The position numbers and the translations under genes are program-made. A DNA stretch of 64,000 nt from Phymorhynchus buccinoides (taxonomy: Eukaryota > Mollusca > Gastropoda > Neogastropoda > Raphitomidae), in contig CM065706.1 in NCBI GenBank assembly GCA_017654935.2, positions 9,060,936 to 9,124,935 on the forward strand, in the 5' to 3' direction. This document shows, one piece after another, positions 1 to 64,000 of this stretch. The notes beneath the pieces are model-generated. The model saw only the letters and a program-made list of their open reading frames with translations, did not search any database and had not been told where the DNA came from. Within the stretch, counting starts at the first letter, position 1; every line of letters starts with the position of its first letter.

Positions 1-73
1 TTCTCTCTCTCTCTCTCTCTCTCTCTCCTTCTCTATCTCTCACTCTCTCTCCTCTATCTCTCTCTCCCTCCTC

Positions 74-107
<34 letters not shown>

Positions 108-108
108 C

Positions 109-165
<57 letters not shown>
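1..165. repeat. (CT)n microsatellite
   Basis: Nearly uninterrupted CT dinucleotides with a few CC and AT interruptions, ending in a short CA run. No gene evidence. Confidence 0.95.
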
Positions 166-169
<4 letters not shown>

Positions 170-313
170 AGTGAACAGAGGGCCTCACGTGAAAACGCCA
201 CCTACATAAAATTATCGCCCTTAGGCAACACGAAGAAGCAGTATAAAGCATCATTGTCGTCGTCGTCGTCGCTGTTTTGTTTCAAAGTGATTGAAGTAAA
301 CATGATAGAACTA

Positions 314-671
314 CAGCGGAACCTCTCTTATAAGACCCCCCGTTATAAGACTCCCTCCCACGTAAGACCTGCTCGTTCTCTGAGGTAGTTATTGCCCTTC
401 TGTGTAAGTATTAAAATTATACAACTTTAAGACACCATTTTGGATGTGAGAGTTCGTTTAACGTCCCCCGGTCTGAAACAGGCACATATGGGACATTAAT
501 AAACATAAAGATAGTGGGACGATCCTGGAGGTACTGCAATAACAGGAAAGTCCCGAAGTTTTTTTAATTTTATAATCAGGATAATCGATAGCTTCAAGTA
601 GTAAAAGTAGGCCTACTTAACGTTTATCATTTTGGATGATTTTTGAAGGTCTTATAAAGGAGGTTCCACTG
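314..671. mobile_element. pogo-like MITE (TIR CAGYGGAACCTC) interrupted by a SINE
   Basis: Starts CAGCGGAACCTC and ends with the inverse, GGTTCCACTG, flanked by TA on both sides (TA target duplication as in Tc1/mariner/pogo). It is split at 436-638 by the SINE below. It is one of at least eight sites of this family in the window. Confidence 0.8.
447..627 (-). mobile_element. SINE family A copy nested in MITE
   Basis: Flanked by an 11-base direct repeat CATTTTGGATG (436-446 and 628-638), the target duplication of LINE-mediated insertion. Internally it carries CCTGGAGGTACTGCAATA, found again on the - strand at 53.8-54.2 and 56.3 kb. Its complement occurs at 1.28-1.40, 1.66-1.76 and 27.91-28.05 kb. 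Confidence 0.75.
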
Positions 672-796
672 TACAAAAACGCAGCATTGAAGAGTTCATC
701 AAAGTGTCTGTGACCTTACTAGTACCTTGCCAATTCCAGAGCCGAACTCGCCAAGGCCTGATGTCATGTGGCGCACACTGGAACACACCAACAATA

Positions 797-798
<2 letters not shown>

Positions 799-827
<29 letters not shown>

Positions 828-882
828 TGTTCATTACCATCATCATCATCATCATCATCTCCTTCTCCTCCTCCTCCTAAGT
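799..882. repeat. (ATC)n / (CTC)n trinucleotide microsatellite
   Basis: CAT/ATC repeats followed by CTC repeats. They create spurious His- and Met-rich ORFs. Confidence 0.9.
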
Positions 883-1274
883 TTGAATCCCTATACACAT
901 CTGTATTGTTAAAAATTTGGGACCTTCCTGGGTTTAGTTTCTCTAGATAACGGTCGCCGCGCGAATAACGCTTACGCCAATGAAACGAGGCCTAAGAAAC
1001 ACTTTAGAAAACGTTTGCGGAAGAATATTACAAGCTCTTGTCCGATTGGTCCCCCCAAAAAAAATCATTTTAAAACAAACTTTAGTGGACCAATCAACAA
1101 CAAGAAATGTATTCACCCCCTACTAGTTCCGGATAGTTCGCCGCTTGCTCAGTGTGAGTGTTCGGCAAGAACAAAACGCCACGCGAACTATCAGCAAACG
1201 AAGGGTGTTTCTTAGACCGTTTTTGCCGATTTGAGCGAGCGCAACGAAACGTCAGCCCTTGTGAAACGGCCCCC

Positions 1275-1400
1275 GGGTGTTGCATGCACTGCCTGCTGGC
1301 ATGGCCTCCAGGATCGTTCCCACCATGTTTATATCTCTATTATCTGCTAATGTCCCATCATATGTGTCTGTTCCAGACCGGAGGACATTAAGCAGAATTG
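1275..1400 (+). mobile_element. SINE family A fragment
   Basis: Shares 'CCTCCAGGATCGTTCCCACC', an AATGTCCCAT motif and a 'CCGGAGGACATTAA' end with the copy at 27.9-28.05 kb. A third fragment lies at 1,655-1,760. Confidence 0.65.
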
Positions 1401-1507
1401 CATCATTCTCCTCCTCCTCATTTTAGGAGAGAAAAAAAGCGCGGCAAACGTATATAGTTGGGGACAACCCATAAAATGATTGTTTGAATTGGCAAGGTAG
1501 CCTACTC

Positions 1508-1638
1508 ATCGGCTATAGTATGGTACCGCCAGGGGACAGTGGGTTGTGTTATCGAAAACACACCGCATGTAGATCTAAACAAAACATAACACAACCCACT
1601 GTCCCCTGGCGGTACCGTAACCATACTATTCATAGCCG
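1508..1638. repeat. Fold-back inverted repeat
   Basis: Arms of about 40 bases (TACCGCCAGGGGACAGTGGG and its complement near 1,590-1,615) surround a spacer of about 35 bases. It could extrude as a hairpin. No coding capacity. The adjoining 1,914-1,939 is a G homopolymer. Confidence 0.75.
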
Positions 1639-2169
1639 AGGCGTGGTTACCGCTACACCTATCTGTATTGTTAAAAAAAATCGGGACTTTACTGGAGTTG
1701 CACTGCCTCCGGACATTGCCTCCAGTATTGTTCCCACCATCTTTGTATTTAAAAATGCCCCACATGGTCGAAAGACCGCAGAGGGCGTAAAATCCTATTT
1801 CGCGCCTATCCGGCGGGTATCCCCCACTCCCTCCCCTGCCCCTCCCTCTCCACTCACCCCAATATTCACGGAATCTGTCTCACCTTTCAAGATCAAGATC
1901 AAAATGAATATGATGGGGGGGGGGGGGGGGGGGGGGGGGTTTACCTGGTAAAACGAAATCGAAGAGGCAAGCGAAAGGCCATCTCTCCAGCTATTCACAG
2001 ATCTGCTTCGGTCTGGGCCGTTGGTAAAAGGGAGACTATTTTCAGGGGGCGGTCAAAACACTGAGTTGTCTGGAGGATGTGACCTTGGTAACATTATAAT
2101 GACGTCAAGCAAGGTTAATGTCTAATACGGTAGCTAGGGGGAACTTCGTCCATATTTACGGTCCAGGAA

Positions 2170-2515
2170 AATTCCACCCAGTTTGTATAATAATAATAAT
2201 AATAAATAACATTTATAGAGCGCCCTTTCTCTCTTGAGCTCACGGCGCTTCACAATTGTTTAAATAAATACATAAATCATAAATAAGCTACTACAATATC
2301 AACTATCACAAACATGCACACAGCCACAACACGCACGCACGCACACGCACACGCCCACACCCACATACGCGCGCACACCCACCCACCCACAATGTGGGGG
2401 ACATCATTTTAAGGCAGGAAACAGGACAAGGAAGAAATCAGAGGTATTGCCGGAAGAGGTGAGTTTTAAGAGCGGTTTTGAAAGACTGGAAAGATTTAGC
2501 AGAACGAAGTTCGTA
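2170..2515 (-). mobile_element. SINE/LINE tail-like repeat with CA tract
   Basis: An ATA(ATA)n run precedes 'CATTTATAGAGCGCC', the complement of the common 'gcgctatataaat' retroposon tail seen again at 35.15, 12.16, 17.76 and 60.98 kb. It continues into a (CA)n/(CAC)n tract. Confidence 0.5.
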
Positions 2516-2620
2516 TGCATGCATATAAAATAATTAGAAACGAAGTGTTGTGGTACTGCCACACACTTATTAATGACGTGACACCATTTTGCATTCGCCT
2601 AACTCGGAACAGTAACAGAA

Positions 2621-3000
2621 AGTGTAGAGTGGCACAGTGATAACGCATTCGTTTCGTGTCAAGTAAACCCGAGTTCGAACCTGGGTACACGGGATTTTTT
2701 TTATCTCACTTTGCACTAGGCCTTACGGTCTTTCGTCTTTCGGATGAGACGATAAACCGAGGCCCCATGAGCCCATGCACTTAACACACGTTAAACTCTG
2801 GCAACGAAAAAGTTGTCATTTGGTCAAAATTTTCCCCCACCCACCCCTTCCTTCCTCATCAGTAACACAAAACGCGCATGCAAAAACAAGAAGAAAAGTT
2901 GGTTGGCGCGCCTCCGGCTGCGACGCGCTCTCCAGGTCAGTGGGAACAACCCGAATTTCACAGACACGCCACTGTGACTATAAAGTACCTAACTCCTTAA
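2621..3000 (+). mobile_element. tRNA-derived SINE (family B)
   Basis: The Pol III A box region 'GTGGCACAGTGATAACGC' (about 2,629) and the B box 'GAGTTCGAACC' (2,671) have tRNA spacing. A conserved body and a 3' end 'GTGACTATAAAGTACCTAA' follow. Copies on the - strand at 25,161-25,437 and 26,121-26,472. Confidence 0.8.
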
Positions 3001-4312
<1,312 letters not shown>

Positions 4313-4340
4313 TTTAAAAAGTTTCAAAATAATGTAATTC

Positions 4341-4471
4341 TGATCGCTTCTCGGCCTTTTGGCTAAGACAGTGATTCAGGAACATAATTTTTTCTTTATA
4401 CCATGGTTGGTTTGTTCAGCCCGTCGTACATGGCGAAAACCGATACGCGACGTTAAACTGAACTTCCATGT
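4341..4471 (+). mobile_element. U2-snRNA-headed SINE, copy 1
   Basis: Begins with 26 bases identical to the conserved 5' end of U2 snRNA (ATCGCTTCTCGGCCTTTTGG then CTAAGA), then about 95 bases unrelated to U2 that recur in copy 2 at 15,193. It is not a U2 gene, because the branch-site recognition and Sm regions are absent. Confidence 0.75.
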
Positions 4472-4640
4472 ATTCATGATTAGCTGGCTCCATGGCGCGT
4501 GGCTGCATAGGCCTACTGCCTATTGCAACAGCCCCCAAAATAACACGGACATCTATCGTTACCACAAAGCGTCGATGATCGTCACATGTCTCCTGACCCT
4601 TATAATGAATGTAGGTTTTTTTTTTTTTATCAAAGCTACT

Positions 4641-4641
4641 C

Positions 4642-4684
<43 letters not shown>

Positions 4685-4738
4685 ACACGCGCGCGCGCGC
4701 ACACACACACACGCGCACACATGCACATATACACGCGT

Positions 4739-4776
<38 letters not shown>
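4641..4776. repeat. (CA)n microsatellite
   Basis: Compound (CA)n/(CG)n/(CA)n tract; any ORFs here are Thr/His or Cys/Val repeats without meaning. Confidence 0.95.
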
Positions 4777-4779
<3 letters not shown>

Positions 4780-4811
4780 ATTCACCGTGATGGGGAAAAA
4801 AAGAAAAATGT

Positions 4812-5040
4812 ATGGCTTGGAGTCAAAACGGACTATCTTTAGATAGTCCATTGACGTATTATGGGATGTATTACAAAAACTCATAACTTGTATCAAACAA
4901 TGACTGCAGAAATATTTTAAAAAAAGGGGGGTGGGTGTATATTTCAGCAGTCCTTCTTTTATACAAGTTATTAGTTTTCGTAATAAGTTCAATAATATGT
5001 CAATGGATTATCTAAAGATAGTATGTTTTAGCTCCAAGCC
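4812..5040. mobile_element. Fold-back MITE, family ATGGCTTGGAGTC, copy 1
   Basis: Ends are ATGGCTTGGAGTCAAAAC and an imperfect inverse ending CTCCAAGCC. The arms extend about 100 bases with an AT-rich centre. Copy 2 is at 12,674-12,919. Confidence 0.75.
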
Positions 5041-5046
5041 CTCGAA

Positions 5047-5275
5047 TGGTCAACCTATGGCGATATTTGTCACGCCAGAGGGCAGTCAATGCACTAGGGG
5101 CTTATCACGCGATTTTCTTACTTGGGCGTAGTAAGAGAGAGAGAGATGGTAGGACTACTCACTCTCTCTCTCATTTTCTTTATCCCCAACTAAGAATATA
5201 GAGAGGATTAGCCCCACACGAGCGTCATGCCCTCTGGCGTGAGAAAAATCGCACTAAGTCTCTCATTGCTTGTTG
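5047..5275. mobile_element. Fold-back repeat with GA/CT apex, copy 1
   Basis: 'GGCAGTCAATGCACTAGGGG' on the left and 'CCCCAACTAAGAATATAGAG' on the right recur at 5,939-6,240, where the short GA/CT pair at the apex has grown into a long microsatellite. Confidence 0.6.
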
Positions 5276-5296
5276 AATGCTCTATCTGAGAATGTT

Positions 5297-5452
<156 letters not shown>

Positions 5453-5637
5453 TGACGAACGCTCGGAACGAACGAATGGATGCTTTTTATTGAGGGAAAC
5501 CAGAATAAGCACAGAAACCCGGTTGTTGTTGTTTTCCCCATCCGGCCCTCAGAACGAAAGAAGAAAGAAAGAAAACTAATTACAAACTGAGAAAAAAAAG
5601 TTAAGCCTACAAAAATTCAAGACAACTCAAACAGATA

Positions 5638-5851
5638 GGGGAAGACGGGGTAAAAAGCGCATGGGCGGGTAAGAAGCCCACCCCAATTATCTCATGAAAT
5701 AAAGAAAATGTCAGTCAAATTTGCCCATGAGACGAATGCTAGACATTAACACTCGTCTCATGGGCAAAATGAGACTGAAATTTGCTTCATTTCATGAGAT
5801 AATTGGGGTGGGCTTCTTACCCGCCCATGCGCTTTTTACCCCGTCTTCCCC
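5638..5851. mobile_element. Long perfect palindrome (fold-back MITE), TA-flanked
   Basis: The arm starting GGGGAAGACGGGGTAAAAAG (5,638) is mirrored exactly by the arm ending CTTTTTACCCCGTCTTCCCC (5,851), about 63 bases each. A second inner inverted repeat (CCCATGAGACGA / TCGTCTCATGGG) lies in the centre. TA on both sides suggests a Tc1/pogo-type target. Confidence 0.85.
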
Positions 5852-5852
5852 T

Positions 5853-6012
5853 ACACAAGTGCAGAGTGACGTTATTTTACTGACGAAACAAAACAGAACG
5901 TGACACCGTGTAATATTTCAACAAAAATGTGGTCGACTTATGGCGGTTATTTGACCGCCAGGGGGCAGTCAATCCACTAGGGGCTTATTATGCGATTTTC
6001 TTAGTTGGGCGT

Positions 6013-6098
<86 letters not shown>

Positions 6099-6388
6099 AG
6101 ACTTCTCCCTCTCTCTCTCTCTCTCTTTCTTTATCCCCAACTAAGAATATAGAGAGGATTAGCCCCACTCGAGCGCTATGCCACCTGGTGGGCAAAGGGT
6201 CCGCTAAGTCGCTCATTCCCCTCGATCTTCACAGTCTCTCTTTTTTGGAGACTGCTCGACTGTGAAGAGGGGAAGTATTGTTGTGTTGTCTATGTTGTTT
6301 GAAAAAGACATTTTTGTTGAAATATTACGTACACGTTCTGTTTTGTTTCGTCAATAAAATATGACGTCACTCGACTGCACTTGTTGTG
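5853..6388. mobile_element. Fold-back element with 75-base arms and GA/CT core
   Basis: Left arm ACACAAGTGCAGAGTGACGT... (5,853-5,931) is the imperfect complement of the right arm 6,310-6,388. Between them lies the second copy of the 5,047 repeat with (GA)n at 6,016-6,090 and (CT)n to 6,125. It abuts the 5,638 palindrome directly. Confidence 0.75.
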
Positions 6389-6546
6389 CATTTAATTTGT
6401 TTGTGTGGTACTTTGGTCAGTGACGTTGCAGTCTGTTTCAGGTTTTTTCCAAGACAACTCGGCAATTCAATTCATATAAAAGGACGCCTACAAAATGTAA
6501 AGCAGCATTAACAAGAACGAAATTGCATCAATTAAGAGAGATATAG

Positions 6547-6551
<5 letters not shown>

Positions 6552-6620
<69 letters not shown>
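6552..6620. repeat. (GA)n microsatellite
   Basis: About 34 GA dinucleotides, followed by a less regular purine tract to 6,670. Confidence 0.95.
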
Positions 6621-6623
<3 letters not shown>

Positions 6624-6805
6624 GGTAGACAGAGAGAGACAAAGAGACAGGGTGGCAGAGAGAGAACGAGCGCACGTAATAAAAATTAATTGTGTCAACA
6701 ATTGGGGTGAAGGGGTGGGTGGGTAAAAAATAAAACTTTCTAGGGTAGGCAGCAGAGACGAACATTTTGATATCGCAGAAGCCCGCATAGAGTGGCTAAG
6801 TTGTG

Positions 6806-6832
6806 TCACGTGATAATGAAAACAATATGGCG
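6806..6832 (+). promoter_or_regulatory. Putative core promoter: E-box plus ATGGCG-type site
   Basis: A palindromic TCACGTGA (6806-6813) is followed 10 bases later by AATATGGCG (6824-6832). CACGTG E-boxes and ATGGCG (YY1-like) sites are typical of TATA-less housekeeping promoters. The position, about 120 bases before a plausible 5' UTR donor and 0.85 kb before the first coding exon, fits. There is no TATA box or CpG island. This is inferred from motifs only. Confidence 0.3.
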
Positions 6833-6833
6833 C

Positions 6834-6953
6834 ATACACCTTACTAAAAATTTTCACACGAATGTTCTTTGCAAATTGTTAATTCTGTTGTGCACACTCG
6901 TTTTTTACCGGCTGTCAGTAATCTTTGCGCCGAGGTAGCTTGGAATGATCAAG
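6834..6953 (+). other. Possible non-coding first exon
   Basis: The first coding exon begins at a splice acceptor, so at least one upstream untranslated exon must exist. The best nearby donor is AAG|GTAAGG at 6953/6954, in non-repetitive sequence downstream of the E-box. The 5' boundary is a guess. An upstream exon outside the window is the alternative. Confidence 0.3.
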
Positions 6954-7656
6954 GTAAGGATGACAAGAGTGTTGCAAACGTAAGTTTGATAGGTAGATTG
7001 CTCGCGATGGATTGTGTTATGGAAAAGCATGGTGAATACGTCTGCAGTGGTTATCGTTCTTGAGTGTGACATCTTTATTTTGAGTTTTGTCGCATCAAAG
7101 ATAAATTCTTTAAAAACATGTCTGCCTTTTTCTTGTCATGTGACAGATCATTTTCGTTCATGAAGAACTAGCTGCAATGATAATTTATTTCATTATTAAT
7201 TAAGTGTTTAGATTTGTCTGTCAACAAAAAATGATCAATGCAAACGGATTTGGAAGCATCCATCTTCTTTTGAAATGTAACATTTTAAAAAGTAGTCTCC
7301 CTTGAGTCGGCTTGACTCATTTCAAAGTCAACTGAATGAAAGGTGTGTGGCAAGAATGTAGTGATTGTTGAATAATAAAACACTGAATCTCAGAATGTGT
7401 GTGTGTATGTCACATAATAAATGTGTGTTTAAACAGGTTTCCTTTTTATGCCTAAAGTTATATCTACTAAATTATAATCTAGTCAACTTAAGTCGAGAAT
7501 TGGAGACAGGATTAGACAGAGAGAGAGGGAGAGACTCAGAGAGAGATACCTCATGTAGTATGATGCATTGGTCAATCAGTGTAGTGATAAATTGAATTAT
7601 AAATCACCAATATTATAACCTTACTCAACACTTATTTCTGTGTTTCCTTCCACCAG
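6954..7656. other. Presumed 5' UTR intron
   Basis: AT-rich, non-repetitive apart from a short GA-rich patch (7,515-7,545). It ends in a good pyrimidine tract before exon 1. No other feature seen. Confidence 0.4.
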
Positions 7657-7676
7657 GAACAGTACTTGGGAAGGAA

Positions 7677-63373
<55,697 letters not shown>

Positions 63374-63444
63374 AGCCGCGCTGTAATGTTGGGCATTTTT
63401 CTTAGAAGCCGTATAATTAGTCGATGAAATTCACAAACCTTGTA

Positions 63445-63598
63445 CAGTAGAACCTCCCTTAGAAGACTCCCTCCCACATAAGACCTACTTCTCTGAGACA
63501 TTGCCCTTCTTTGTTTAACATTACCTCCCTTCAGACCCCTCCCTTATAAGACCTCATTTGGGATGATTTTTGAAGGTCTTATAAGGAAGGTTCTACTG
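63445..63598. mobile_element. pogo-like MITE in the 3' UTR or flank
   Basis: TA-flanked CAGTAGAACCTCCC ... GGTTCTACTG, 154 bases; compensating changes keep the ends complementary. Confidence 0.85.
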
Positions 63599-63912
63599 TA
63601 TCTCGATTTTGATAGTTTTGAGAAAAACGTATGTGTCCGGGTTTCATGTTTTAAAAAATAGACCGCGTTTGCCACAATGTATCAACTATGATGAATATGT
63701 TTTTTTCAAGACGTTGCAAGGTTGTTTAGTCCTGAAGTTTGTTCACATTACTTTTTATCTCGATTTTGAGAAAAACGTATGTGTCCAGTTTTCATGTTTT
63801 AAAAATTAACCGCGTTTGCCACAATTTATCAACTATGATGAATATGGGTTTTTTTTTCAAGACATTGCAAGTTTAGTCCTGAAATTTTGTTCACATTCCT
63901 TTTTTTTTAATG
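63599..63912. repeat. Two-unit ~155-bp tandem duplication
   Basis: CTCGATTTTGA, GAGAAAAACGTATGTGTCC, CCGCGTTTGCCACAAT and CAACTATGATGAATATG recur at 63,602-63,757 and 63,757-63,912. No AATAAA or ATTAAA is visible between the stop codon and the window end, so the transcript end is not defined here. Confidence 0.85.
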
Positions 63913-64000
63913 TTTTTAGATATAATTAAGATAGGAGATTTTTGTCTTTAGGTATCATCTGAATTTGGGACCTTTTTGGTTTGGGGGGGCGGGGGAGGGG

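Noticed and set aside
2621..2700. Functional tRNA gene
   Set aside because: A- and B-box-like sequences are present, but there is no complete cloverleaf and the sequence continues into a repeated SINE body.
4341..4471. U2 snRNA gene
   Set aside because: Only the first 26 bases match U2. The branch-point recognition region, Sm site and 3' stem are absent, and the same chimera occurs twice, so it is a repeat.
4636..4992. Cys/Val and Thr/His ORFs over CA tracts (also at 11.4-11.9 kb)
   Set aside because: Products of dinucleotide repeats translated in different frames; no coding evidence.

Overview
The window is eukaryotic, from an intron-rich animal genome. Large introns are packed with small non-autonomous DNA transposons, SINEs and di-/tri-nucleotide microsatellites. 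A TTAA-flanked piggyBac-like MITE, TA-flanked pogo-like MITEs, hAT-type elements, a tRNA-derived SINE and the SINE/LINE tail 'tatatagcgc' together suggest a marine lophotrochozoan, most likely a gastropod mollusc. The organism is an inference; no species can be named from the sequence alone.

One gene can be supported. It runs on the + strand from about 6.8 kb (putative promoter and non-coding first exon) to about 63.4 kb (stop codon). It encodes a member of the DIDO1/PHF3 family of chromatin-reading RNA polymerase II regulators. I place 24 coding exons, nearly all with canonical AG/GT borders and matching phases. In order they encode: an acidic/Ser-Pro N-terminus; basic and His-rich linkers; a PHD finger (exons 8-9); a short four-Cys zinc knuckle as in DIDO1/CFP1 (exon 12); a TFIIS-like central domain, TLD/TFS2M (exons 14-16); the 'HLFDLNCKI' motif (exon 18); a long charged ER/EK region (exon 19); a SPOC domain (exons 20-23); and a long low-complexity Ser/Thr/Gln/Pro/His-rich C-terminus (exons 23-24). 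The total is about 2,900 residues, longer than human DIDO3. In this family the PHD finger reads methylated H3K4, the TLD docks on Pol II and SPOC binds the phosphorylated CTD, so the likely role is tuning elongation and RNA processing.

Layout: 1-6.8 kb is intergenic repeats, including nested palindromes, a U2-snRNA-headed SINE and microsatellites. 6.8-24.8 kb holds exons 1-8, separated by nested transposons. 25.7-34.2 kb holds exons 9-13, several followed or preceded by tandem copies of themselves. 34.5-47.8 kb holds exons 14-18 with more exon-edge arrays, a hAT insertion and a G-rich minisatellite. 48.0-63.4 kb holds exons 19-24. 63.4-64.0 kb is 3' UTR or flank with no canonical poly(A) signal seen.

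The most unusual observation is recurrent. At least seven exons of this one gene (9, 12, 13, 15, 17, 18, 22) have had one edge, splice site included, amplified into a tandem array that extends into the adjacent intron. The copies have diverged, so they are hard to explain as collapsed or duplicated reads. The assembled sequence also has four reading-frame problems (exons 5, 9/10, 18, 24) that would mislead automatic gene prediction.
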